DNA from: Sphingobium indicum B90A
GTDB lineage: Bacteria > Pseudomonadota > Alphaproteobacteria > Sphingomonadales > Sphingomonadaceae
Reading direction: 5' to 3'
Assembly: GCF_000264945.2 (NCBI RefSeq)
Contig: NZ_CP013070.1
Location: 2,542,001-2,606,000, forward strand
DNA length: 64,000 nucleotides
Shown: in pieces, positions 17,547 through 25,000 of the stretch
Position numbering within the stretch: the first letter of the stretch is position 1
How the letters are laid out: each line of letters begins with the position of its first letter
Position numbers and translations under genes: made by a program
The notes under the pieces: model-generated
What the model was told of the DNA's origin: nothing
Databases searched by the model: none
What the model saw: only the letters and a program-made list of their open reading frames with translations

Positions 17547-17617
17547 CTGACAACCCGTCTGTGGCCGCCGATTTGGGATTCACATTGATCCTGCTTTGTG
17601 CTTGATTCCATCATGTT

Positions 17618-18187
17618 ATGTTTCATGCAGGCAAGCCTCTTGAACCCTCCATTGGCTGTGATGTCGCGGCCGTGCTCGAGACGCTGGCGACCGTATCGAG
17701 CCGGCCCCGTTATGCCTTCATGCTGCTCAACCTGATCGCCCAGGTGGCGGGGCCAGATGGAAGCGCCGGTCCCTGGGTCAGGCGGAACGATGGGCTCGTT
17801 TCCCTGCGCGATTGGCTATGCGACGCATTGACCCCGATGGCCCAGCGTGGTCCGCGCAGCATTACGCTGGCCGAGCGGGTCGAGAGCGACCTCGCTAGAA
17901 ACGGACTGCTCCCCGGCGATCCGGAGAAAAGGCGCGGCGTGATCGCGGAGGAAATGCGGGCACGCATTCGCACAGCCGGCAAGAGTAATCTCAGTCGCGC
18001 CGTTTCCGAACTGGTGAATGCAGGCCTGCTCCGCCGACATTATCAGGGCTATCGCGTCGACCATCGGAACCGTGGCGGCCAGCGCCACGCCGTCTATACC
18101 TTGATCGGCGATGCTCTGCGTCTAGTGCCGGGCATCAGCTCCACACCGAATCTGCCCGTGCAAGGCGAACTTGCCCTCCCAAGATGA
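17618..18187 (+). CDS. Conserved hypothetical, winged-helix-like DNA-binding protein
   Basis: 189 residues, not recognised as a named family. The N-terminal half is leucine-rich (VAAVLETLATVSSRPRYAFMLLNLIAQVAG). Residues about 115-165 (RTAGKSNLSRAVSELVNAGLLRRHYQGYR followed by RHAVYTL) look like a helix-turn-helix with a beta-wing. It is transcribed away from the luxR genes and has a perfect inverted repeat about 70 bases upstream, compatible with autoregulation. Plausible roles are a regulator or a replication/partition accessory of the element; this is inference. The last 66 bases overlap the convergent methyltransferase gene. Confidence 0.7.
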   Translation: MFHAGKPLEPSIGCDVAAVLETLATVSSRPRYAFMLLNLIAQVAGPDGSAGPWVRRNDGLVSLRDWLCDALTPMAQRGPRSITLAERVESDLARNGLLPGDPEKRRGVIAEEMRARIRTAGKSNLSRAVSELVNAGLLRRHYQGYRVDHRNRGGQRHAVYTLIGDALRLVPGISSTPNLPVQGELALPR

Positions 18188-18976
18188 TTGCGCAGTCGAA
18201 CCGGGATTGCTGCAGTAGTGTGCTGTGAGGTCGGGTAACGATGTCCGAATAATAAGGCCAGTCAGAACGTCAGCATTGACCTTGCCGGCAATTACATCAG
18301 CCATTCCCGTCAAGGATCGCCATGGCCTTCTTCGACGCGAATGGATTGTCAGATTCGGAATGAAGCCGGGCACGCGAGCCATATAATCGCGGTAAACCTC
18401 GCCGAAGTTGGCTAGCGCCTCCTTTTCCTCATGCCGAGCCAGCCGAATATACATCACGACGAGCACCGGAAACATAGCAAGGGTCAAAAGGGTCGGCCAT
18501 TGTAGCAAAAAGCCGAGCATGACGAGAATGAAGCCGACATATTGCGGGTGCCGGATCCGGGCATAAATCCCAGTAAGGGCCAATTGGTGTTTGCGCTGAC
18601 TCAAGTGAAGGGCCGTCCATGCAACCGAGATCAGCCAGTAACCCACGCCGATCAGCACAAAGCTGGCGATGTGGAATGGACCGTAATGGGGATTAACTCG
18701 CCAGCCGAACATCATCTCCAGGAGATGTCCAGCATCGTGGCTCCACCAGTCGACAGCGGGGAAATACGACTGGAGCCACCCCGAAAGCACGAAGATCGTG
18801 AGCGGGAAGCCATACATTTCCGCGAAGAGCGCTATGATGAAAGCGCTGAACGCCCCCAAACTGCGCCAGTCTCGTTTAGTTGCCGGCTTGAAGAAGCTGA
18901 ACGCAAAGAGGATGAAAACGGCGGCGTTAACCAGCGCGAGCCCCCACAGACCATAGCCATAGTCGGCGTGCGTCAT
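18122..18976 (-). CDS. Isoprenylcysteine carboxyl methyltransferase-like membrane protein with altered C-terminus
   Basis: 284 residues. Five to six membrane segments (for example LWGLALVNAAVFILFAFSFF, IIALFAEMYGFPLTIFVLSGW, IASFVLIGVGYWLISVAW, GFILVMLGFLLQWPTLLTLAMFPVLVVMYI). The SAM-binding ICMT/PEMT motif is GIYARIRHPQYVGF followed by RHEEKEALANFGEVYRDYMARVPGFIP. The conserved domain ends near residue 212. The last 70 residues (ADVIAGKVNADVL and beyond) do not look like the family and overlap the neighbouring gene, so the original end was probably lost in a rearrangement. ATG 18976 overlaps the DUF2933 gene (ATGA), so the two form one operon. Confidence 0.8.
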   Translation of the reverse strand: MTHADYGYGLWGLALVNAAVFILFAFSFFKPATKRDWRSLGAFSAFIIALFAEMYGFPLTIFVLSGWLQSYFPAVDWWSHDAGHLLEMMFGWRVNPHYGPFHIASFVLIGVGYWLISVAWTALHLSQRKHQLALTGIYARIRHPQYVGFILVMLGFLLQWPTLLTLAMFPVLVVMYIRLARHEEKEALANFGEVYRDYMARVPGFIPNLTIHSRRRRPWRSLTGMADVIAGKVNADVLTGLIIRTSLPDLTAHYCSNPGSTAQSSWEGKFALHGQIRCGADARH

Positions 18977-19236
18977 CGCGACTCTCCTTCGATGCGGCCG
19001 TTGGGATTGGCCGGTAAGCCGGCGGGTGCCTGACCGGGCTCATGGCCATGCTGATGCCCACCATGGCCGCGGTGCATGAACAGGTGCATGAGCGGGCAGG
19101 CGAGCAGGATGAGATAGGGCAGCACACCCAGGAAGTGCGCGGTATGCTCGGTGAGGAGGAAGAAGCTAGCGACGAGCAGGAAGCCGATCAGAACGATCTT
19201 GCCGCGCTTGCGCATGCGATGGTCATGTTCGCCCAT
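18973..19236 (-). CDS. DUF2933-type small membrane protein
   Basis: 87 residues from ATG 19236, with AGAGGA six bases before it. A basic N-terminus (GEHDHRMRKRGK) is followed by one or two hydrophobic stretches (IVLIGFLLVASFFLL, FLGVLPYLILLACPLMHLFMH) and a His-rich tail (HRGHGGHQHGHEPG). This matches DUF2933 proteins found in metal-resistance islands, usually beside the methyltransferase-like gene seen here. The His-rich tail may bind metal. A longer frame upstream was rejected because its extension has no domain character. Confidence 0.8.
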   Translation of the reverse strand: MGEHDHRMRKRGKIVLIGFLLVASFFLLTEHTAHFLGVLPYLILLACPLMHLFMHRGHGGHQHGHEPGQAPAGLPANPNGRIEGESR

Positions 19237-19488
19237 ATGCCGTCCTCTTCTGGTCAACGTCCGGGCAGCATAGGCTCGAGTCCAAGGAGCAAGGTATAAG
19301 TAGAGACCGAAGTCCCCCGGGCATCGCGCAGGCATGGGTAAGGCGATCGATGGGATCGGCCATCGGCGTTCGGGCGACGCAGCTGTCGGGGAGCAGCAGT
19401 CGTGCTGCGGATTTTGCGTATAGGCGTGCGGCGTCCGCGAACCAATGCTGCGCTCACGAACATAATCGTGAGAGGCAGGCCCGCGTCC

Positions 19489-20937
19489 ATGCAAAAGAGA
19501 AAGAAACGGCACCATTCCCGCGTGACCATCTTCGAGCGTGAAGCAAGGATCGATCTGGCCAAGCGCCCGGCCGATGGTCTCGGCGTTGCCTTTCTCGGCG
19601 CATCGGGAACGGTCACAGGGTCGCGTTATCTGGTGGACGATGGTGAAACTCAGATCGTGGTCGATTCCGGCCTGTTTCAGGGACCCAGGGATCTGCGCCG
19701 CCTTAATTGGGCATCGATCCCACCCGAAGTCGCGGATGTCGGCCAGGTGCTGCTGACCCACGCCCATCTCGATCACTCGGGCGCACTACCGCGCATGGCG
19801 CGCCTGGGCTGGGACGGGACCGTCCTTGCCACGCGGGCGACCGCGGCCCTGTGCGAGCTCCTTCTTCCCGACAGCGGCCATCTGCAGGAAAAGGATGCGG
19901 AGTTCGCCAACCAGCACGGCTTCTCCAGGCACCAGCCGGCGCTGCCCCTCTACACCCAGGCCGACGCGCGTCTGGCATTGCAGCTCTTCCGCCCGATCGA
20001 GTTCGGAGCGTGGCATGCAGTCACGGACGGCATCAGGGTGCGCTACCATCGCGCCGGCCACATCCTCGGCGCGGCGTCGATCGAGATCGACTGGAAGGGG
20101 CGGACAATCCTCTTCTCAGGCGATATCGGCCGTTACGGCGATGCGGTGATGAAGGATCCCGAGCCGCCCGCGCGCGCCGACTATGTCCTGGTGGAATCGA
20201 CCTATGGCGATCGGCGCCACGAGCAGGTCGATCCGACAAAGACGCTTGGAGATCATGTCGAGCGATGCGTCGAGAGAGGCGGGACGGTGGTGATCCCGGC
20301 CTTCGCCGTGGGACGGGTTCAGTCGCTTCTCTATCATTTCTCGCGTCTGCGCGCGCAGGGACGCCTCCGCGACATCCCGATCTTCCTCGACAGCCCGATG
20401 GCGATCAACGCGAGCGGGCTGATGTGCGATTTCATGGACGAGCATCGCCTGGCTCGCGCCGAGTGCGAAGCGGCGTGCAGCGTCGCGCACTATGTGCGCG
20501 AAGTGGAGGAATCCAAGGAACTCACCGCCAACCCCACCCCCAAGGTCATCATCTCGGCCAGTGGAATGGCAACGGGCGGCCGCGTGCTCCACCATCTCAA
20601 GCGCTTCGCGCCGGATGGGAAGAACCTCATCCTCTTCTCGGGCTTCCAGGCGGCGGGCACCCGCGGCGCCGCCATGATCGGCGGCGCCCGGACGATCAAG
20701 ATCCACGGCGAGTATATCCCGGTCGAAGCCGAGGTCGCCAACCTGACGATGCTCTCGGCGCATGCCGACAGCGACGAACTCATGCGCTGGCTCGGGTCGC
20801 TGCACGAGGCCCCGCGCCACGTCTATGTCACCCATGGCGAGCCGACCGGCGCCCAGGTCCTGGCGAAGCGTGTCTCGGAGGAACTGGGTTGGGCATGCAG
20901 CGTACCGGCGCTGGGTAGCTGGGGCATGCTCGCGTGA
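19489..20937 (+). CDS. Metallo-beta-lactamase/beta-CASP RNA-processing exonuclease
   Basis: 482 residues from ATG 19489; earlier in-frame starts (19402) are possible and no strong ribosome site decides it. The MBL fold shows LGASGTVTGSRYLV, the metal site THAHLDHSGALPRM and a later SGDIGRYGD. The beta-CASP part shows IFLDSPMAINASG, VIISASGMATGGRVLHHLK and the C-terminal LSAHADSDELMRWL. Such enzymes cleave RNA. It is the first gene of a three-gene operon; the stop overlaps the GTG of the next gene. Length fits the bacterial RNA-specificity subfamily. Confidence 0.9.
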   Translation: MQKRKKRHHSRVTIFEREARIDLAKRPADGLGVAFLGASGTVTGSRYLVDDGETQIVVDSGLFQGPRDLRRLNWASIPPEVADVGQVLLTHAHLDHSGALPRMARLGWDGTVLATRATAALCELLLPDSGHLQEKDAEFANQHGFSRHQPALPLYTQADARLALQLFRPIEFGAWHAVTDGIRVRYHRAGHILGAASIEIDWKGRTILFSGDIGRYGDAVMKDPEPPARADYVLVESTYGDRRHEQVDPTKTLGDHVERCVERGGTVVIPAFAVGRVQSLLYHFSRLRAQGRLRDIPIFLDSPMAINASGLMCDFMDEHRLARAECEAACSVAHYVREVEESKELTANPTPKVIISASGMATGGRVLHHLKRFAPDGKNLILFSGFQAAGTRGAAMIGGARTIKIHGEYIPVEAEVANLTMLSAHADSDELMRWLGSLHEAPRHVYVTHGEPTGAQVLAKRVSEELGWACSVPALGSWGMLA

Positions 20938-22472
20938 AGCCCGGGATCATCGAGGACGCCGAAGCAGAGCCTGTCGCGACGACGCTGCGGGCACGCCGCA
21001 TCGGCCTGTCGGCTGCCGGAAGCGATCTGATCGCGGTCATGCGCCACGACTGTCCCGTCTGCCGCTCGGAAGGTCTTGCGTCCCGCGCGCAGGTCGCGCT
21101 GCGCGCCGGCGGGCGGGAAATCGTCGTCTCGCTGCTGCACAGCTCCGCGGAGACTCCAGCGCCCGGCGAGATCGGCCTCTCCGAATCCGCATGGCAGCGG
21201 CTCGGCGTCAGCGATGGCGATCCGGTCGAGATCGCGCACGCCCAGCCTCTCGCCTCGCTCGCCGAAGTGCGTCGGCGCATCTATGGCAATCGTCTCAGTG
21301 ACGGGGCTTTTTCAGCGATCATCACCGACATCGCCGAGCGACGCTATAGCGATGTCCATCTCTCGGCGTTCGTCACGGCCTGCTCAGCGGTCCCGCTCGA
21401 TACGGACGAAACGATCAGCCTGACCAGGGCGATGGTCGATGTCGGCGAGCGATTGCAGTGGCCCGGAACGGTCATCGTCGACAAGCATAGCGTCGGTGGC
21501 TTGCCGGGCAATCGCACCACGCCGATCATCGTCTCGATCATGGCCGCGGAGGGCCTGATCATGCCCAAGACATCGTCGCGGGCGATCACCTCACCGGCCG
21601 GCACGGCGGACACGATGGAGGTGCTGGCACCTGTCGACCTCGACGTTTCCGCAATCCGCAAGGTGGTCGAGCGCGAAGGCGGCTGCATCGCCTGGGGCGG
21701 CGCCGTCAACCTCAGCCCTGCCGACGATGTGATCATCGGCGTGGAACGGGTGCTCGATATCGATGCCGTCGGGCAGATGGTCGCCTCGGTGCTGTCCAAG
21801 AAAATCGCGGCCGGTGCGACCCATCTGGTCATCGACATCCCGGTCGGGCCGACCGCCAAGGTACGCGGCGCCGATGCCGCCGACACGCTCGAGCGGGCGC
21901 TGAGCTCTGTCGCCCAAGCCTTCGGGCTTCGCACGCGCGTGATGCGCGGCCCCGGCGCCGAGCCGATCGGACGGGGCATCGGTCCGGCGCTCGAGGCGCA
22001 GGATATCCTTGCCGTGCTCCAGGGGCAGCCGGGCGCCGAGGATCTCGCCCACCGGGCCTGCGAGCTGGCGGGAGGACTGCTTGAGCTCGCGGACGCAGCC
22101 CCGGCCCGCGAAGGTTATGCGCGTGCGCGGGCGTGCCTCGAAAGCGGCCGGGCCTGGGCCAAGTTCCAACGTATCTGCGAAGCGCAGGGCGGCATGCGGG
22201 CTCCACCGGTCGCCCGGTTCCAACAGGATATGATCGCTCCCTATAGCGGCCGCCTGGTGAGTATCGACAATCGCAAGCTCGCGACGGTCGCGAAGCTTGC
22301 CGGCGCGCCGATGGCCAAGGCCGCCGGCGTCGCGCTGCAGTGTCGGCTGAACCAGATGGTGGATGCCGGGGCTCCCTTGTGTAGCATTCATGCCGAGAGC
22401 CCGGGCGAGCTCGACTATGCGGCGGCCTATGCGGTGAGCGACGGGCCGATCTTCGGGATTGAAGCGCTATGA
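20934..22472 (+). CDS. Thymidine phosphorylase-family enzyme (AMP phosphorylase type)
   Basis: 512 residues, GTG start inside the previous stop (GTGA). The nucleoside phosphorylase core is shown by DKHSVGGLPGNRTTPIIVSI (phosphate/ribose site), PKTSSRAITSPAGTADTMEVL and CIAWGGAVNLSPADD. The extra N-terminal domain and overall length match the putative thymidine phosphorylase/AMP phosphorylase branch rather than classic DeoA (about 440 residues). The archaeal AMP phosphorylases convert NMP plus phosphate to ribose 1,5-bisphosphate and free base. Which substrate this one uses cannot be read from sequence. Confidence 0.88.
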   Translation: MKPGIIEDAEAEPVATTLRARRIGLSAAGSDLIAVMRHDCPVCRSEGLASRAQVALRAGGREIVVSLLHSSAETPAPGEIGLSESAWQRLGVSDGDPVEIAHAQPLASLAEVRRRIYGNRLSDGAFSAIITDIAERRYSDVHLSAFVTACSAVPLDTDETISLTRAMVDVGERLQWPGTVIVDKHSVGGLPGNRTTPIIVSIMAAEGLIMPKTSSRAITSPAGTADTMEVLAPVDLDVSAIRKVVEREGGCIAWGGAVNLSPADDVIIGVERVLDIDAVGQMVASVLSKKIAAGATHLVIDIPVGPTAKVRGADAADTLERALSSVAQAFGLRTRVMRGPGAEPIGRGIGPALEAQDILAVLQGQPGAEDLAHRACELAGGLLELADAAPAREGYARARACLESGRAWAKFQRICEAQGGMRAPPVARFQQDMIAPYSGRLVSIDNRKLATVAKLAGAPMAKAAGVALQCRLNQMVDAGAPLCSIHAESPGELDYAAAYAVSDGPIFGIEAL

Positions 22473-23377
22473 ACCGTCCCGTGCTGTTCGCGCTGTCTGG
22501 CAGCGAGGCCCTGGCACAGCCGCTATCCGCCGCGCTCGATGCAGAGGTCGGCACGATCGAGCATCGTCAGTTTCCTGACGGGGAAACCTATCTCAGGGTC
22601 GGAAACGACGTCAGCGACCGCGAGGTCATCCTGCTGTCCAGTCTCGATCATCCGGACGCCAAGCTGTTGCCGCTGCTGTTCGCAGCCGACACCGCGCGCG
22701 ATCTTGGCGCTCGCAGGATCGGGCTCGTCGCCCCTTACCTCGCTTACATGCGCCAGGACATACGCTTCCATGCCGGCGAGGCGGTGACGTCGCGAACCTT
22801 TGCTGCGATCCTGTCTCGCCATCTCGACTGGCTGGTGACGGTCGATCCGCATCTCCATCGCTACCATGAATTGTCGGAAATCTACCGCATCCCAACCCAG
22901 GTTGTTCATGCCGCGCCGTTTTTGGCCTCGTGGATCAAGCGCAATGTCGCTCGCCCGCTGATCATCGGTCCGGACCTGGAAAGCGAACAGTGGGTCTCGC
23001 AGGTGGCGGCCGATGCCGATGCTCCGTTTCTCGTGTGCGAGAAAATCCGATCCGGCGACCGTCACGTCACCATCTCGATTCCGAATGCCCCAGCGTTTCT
23101 CGATCGCCAGCCGGTGCTGGTCGACGATATCGCCTCATCCGGTCGGACCCTCACCGAGGCGGCGCGCCAACTGGTCGGCATGGGGTTCGCGCGACCGGAT
23201 TGCGTGGTCGTGCATCCGCTTTTTGCCGGCGATGCAGAGCAGGTTCTGGGTGGGCTTGTCGAAAGGATCGTCAGCACGAACGCGGTTGCACATGCGTCGA
23301 ATGATATAGACGTCATGCCAGCGATCGCGGAGGCCGTTCGCCACCGGATTGAATGGCGTGCTGCGCGTCAGTTCTAA
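22469..23377 (+). CDS. prs: Ribose-phosphate pyrophosphokinase (PRPP synthetase)
   Basis: 302 residues, ATG overlapping the previous stop (ATGA). Visible PRPP synthetase motifs are PDGETYLRV, the flexible-loop region APYLAYMRQDIRFHAGEAVTSRTF, the divalent-metal site VDPHLHRYHEL and the PRPP-binding loop VLVDDIASSGRTLTEAA. It makes PRPP from ribose 5-phosphate and ATP; divergent members may use other phosphorylated riboses. It is divergent from housekeeping Prs and is slightly short, consistent with a specialised copy belonging to the three-gene operon. Confidence 0.9.
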   Translation: MNRPVLFALSGSEALAQPLSAALDAEVGTIEHRQFPDGETYLRVGNDVSDREVILLSSLDHPDAKLLPLLFAADTARDLGARRIGLVAPYLAYMRQDIRFHAGEAVTSRTFAAILSRHLDWLVTVDPHLHRYHELSEIYRIPTQVVHAAPFLASWIKRNVARPLIIGPDLESEQWVSQVAADADAPFLVCEKIRSGDRHVTISIPNAPAFLDRQPVLVDDIASSGRTLTEAARQLVGMGFARPDCVVVHPLFAGDAEQVLGGLVERIVSTNAVAHASNDIDVMPAIAEAVRHRIEWRAARQF

Positions 23378-23499
23378 GACGGAAATGAACGCCCGGCAAA
23401 CGCTGTGCGCGTCCTCATCCATTGACCCTAAACGAGTCCGAACCAATCTCCTGAGATCTCCCTTTCGGAGAAAATCGCGGCAGGGAAGGAGGATATGTC

Positions 23500-23759
23500 G
23501 TGTCGCACACACGCTCGTTCATCGATCCCCTCGACGTTGCTGGGCACCTGAAGCTTGAGCCCGAAGTAAAGCGCGCCACCCTGCTATCCTGGGCGTCCGA
23601 TCGCGCAGCCGTCAAGGGCCAACCCGCCCCCCTCGCCCGCCGGGCGCCAGTAACCCGCTGCCGGTCGACGATGTGATGGAAGCGTAGCGATGGCTCGATC
23701 GCGCCGAGGGCGGCGCGGGCAACTCGCATGCATCGTCCGGAGCAGAGACCCGGCAATGA
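23500..23759 (+). pseudogene. Decayed small conserved gene (frameshift plus stop)
   Basis: A GTG at 23500 with AAGGAGG seven bases upstream opens a frame reading DPLDVAGHLKLEPEVKRATLLSWASDRAAV, which resembles a family of roughly 85-residue proteins of unknown function common in alphaproteobacteria (pattern: parts like KRAILASWASDA and a C-terminal PVDDVMEALRWLDR). From about 23640 the expected continuation is in another frame: PLPVDDVMEA, then TAG at 23685, then RWLDRAEGG, ending at TGA 23757. One frameshift and one stop are needed to explain this. The similarity is from memory and not checked by search. Confidence 0.55.
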
Positions 23760-23851
23760 GCCGCAGCGACCGCGGCATTGGTGTGAGCGGAGTAGCCGAA
23801 CCCTCACAGTTTCGCTGTCCTTCGCCGTTTTGCCTCGCCAAATTTTTACTC

Positions 23852-23882
23852 TTGACCTGGGACCATAGTCCAACGTGCAGAG
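23852..23882 (+). promoter_or_regulatory. MerR-type promoter-operator upstream of the FixJ gene
   Basis: TTGACC (-35, 23852-23857) is followed by the dyad TGGGACCATAGTCCAA and, after about 19 bases, a weak -10 candidate. The long 19-base spacer with a dyad in it is the hallmark of promoters activated by MerR-family metal sensors. Very similar sites lie at 52575-52605 and 53126-53146, so the MerR regulator encoded at 52082-52561 is the likely binder (inference). Confidence 0.6.
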
Positions 23883-23939
23883 AAGTATCCCTTGAAGCGC
23901 TGCCCTCGCGGCACTGCGTATTGATCGATCTCGGGGGCT

Positions 23940-24575
23940 ATGGGGAACAAGCGCGTCGTGCATATCGTCGATGACGAAGAGACAATACGAAAAGCACTAA
24001 GTTTCACGTTGCGGACCGCAGGGTTTGCCGTAGAAGCCTACGCTTCGGGGCCGGAGTTTCTGTTGAGCGCAGAGGACGCCGAGAAAGGCTGCGTGGTTCT
24101 CGACATGCACATGCCCGACATGGACGGCCTGCAGGTTCAGGCGGAGCTGACGCGACGCGGTATCGACATGCCCGTCGTGGTGCTGACGGGCAATGGCGAT
24201 CCTACGCTCGCCGTACAGGCGATGAAGGCGGGCGCTGCCGACTTTCTCGCCAAACCGGTCGAGAAGGCCGCATTGCTCGGCGCGATCGACCGCGGCTTCA
24301 GCTGGCTTGAGAGTATAGCCCGTCGTGCCTCCGAACAGGCCGACGCTCTTTCGAAAGCCGCGAGACTGACGCAGCGCGAACGGGCCGTTCTGAGAGGAAT
24401 TTCGCGAGGCTATCCAAATAGCCTTATCGCAGATGAACTCGGCGTCACGTCGCGCACGGTCGAGCTGCATCGGGCCAGTCTGATGATCAAACTCAACGCG
24501 CAAAGCCTGCCCGACCTGTTGCGGATCGCTTTCGCCGTCGACCTGCACGAATCGACCGAAAACGGGCACCCCTAA
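23940..24575 (+). CDS. FixJ-family response regulator without an adjacent kinase
   Basis: 211 residues. Receiver domain with VHIVDDEETIRKALS, phosphoacceptor Asp in CVVLDMHMPDMDGL (about residue 57), VVVLTGNGDPTLAVQAMKAGAADFLAKPV, then a LuxR-type HTH: LTQRERAVLRGISRGYPNSLIADELGVTSRTVELHRASLM. It resembles the FixJ at 35772 throughout, and the FixL encoded at 34247 may also phosphorylate it. It follows a MerR-type operator, suggesting metal-induced expression. Confidence 0.9.
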   Translation: MGNKRVVHIVDDEETIRKALSFTLRTAGFAVEAYASGPEFLLSAEDAEKGCVVLDMHMPDMDGLQVQAELTRRGIDMPVVVLTGNGDPTLAVQAMKAGAADFLAKPVEKAALLGAIDRGFSWLESIARRASEQADALSKAARLTQRERAVLRGISRGYPNSLIADELGVTSRTVELHRASLMIKLNAQSLPDLLRIAFAVDLHESTENGHP

Positions 24576-24601
24576 AATTCTCGGCCGTGCGATGCCGGAT
24601 G

Positions 24602-25000
24602 CTATGCGGATCGGGCCGCGGCCAGTTCGGCGATGATCGGACAATCCGGCCGCTCGTCGCCTTGGCAGCGCTCAGCCAGGTCGATTAGCGTGTCGCGCAG
24701 CGCCGTCAACGCCTCGGCTTTGCGCTGAAACTCATCGGCGCGGGCAAGGGCAAGCCGCTTCACCTCCGCGCTGGCACGGCCGGTATTGGCCCAAAGGCTG
24801 AGCAACGTGCGGATCTCCTCGATCGGGAAGCCGAGATCGCGGGCATTGGCGATAAACCGGAGGCGATGGAGGTCGCGCTCGCCATAGTCACGATAGCCAG
24901 CACCCCGACGCGCCGGCGCCGGGATGAGGCCGATCTTTTCATAATGGCGGATCATCCGCTCAGAGACGCCGCTCTGCCGTGACGTCTCGCCGATGTTCAC
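24602..25000 (-). CDS. cueR: CueR, Cu(I)-responsive MerR-family activator
   Basis: 132 residues. Mer[43 protein letters not shown]; dimerisation helix; metal loop with two cysteines [12 protein letters not shown] as in CueR/HmrR. Its ATG overlaps the copA stop codon (ATGA), so it is expressed from the copA promoter and probably controls it through the operator at 27380-27410. In the family, Cu(I) bound by the two cysteines twists the promoter DNA and starts transcription. Confidence 0.93.
   Translation of the reverse strand: MNIGETSRQSGVSERMIRHYEKIGLIPAPARRGAGYRDYGERDLHRLRFIANARDLGFPIEEIRTLLSLWANTGRASAEVKRLALARADEFQRKAEALTALRDTLIDLAERCQGDERPDCPIIAELAAARSA

Larger units (their letters stand above)
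23378..23939. other. Gap of about 560 bases: decayed gene and a MerR-type operator
   Basis: No intact gene is visible between prs and the FixJ regulator. The stretch holds the decayed small gene at 23500-23759 and, near its right end, a MerR-type promoter-operator (23852-23882) that points toward the FixJ gene. The minus-strand open frame covering the left part has no recognisable domain and is taken as a shadow. Confidence 0.6.

Noticed and set aside
23415..23963. Minus-strand open frame of 182 residues in the gap after prs
   Set aside because: No domain and it crosses the MerR-type operator and the FixJ start; the plus-strand decayed gene explains the region better.
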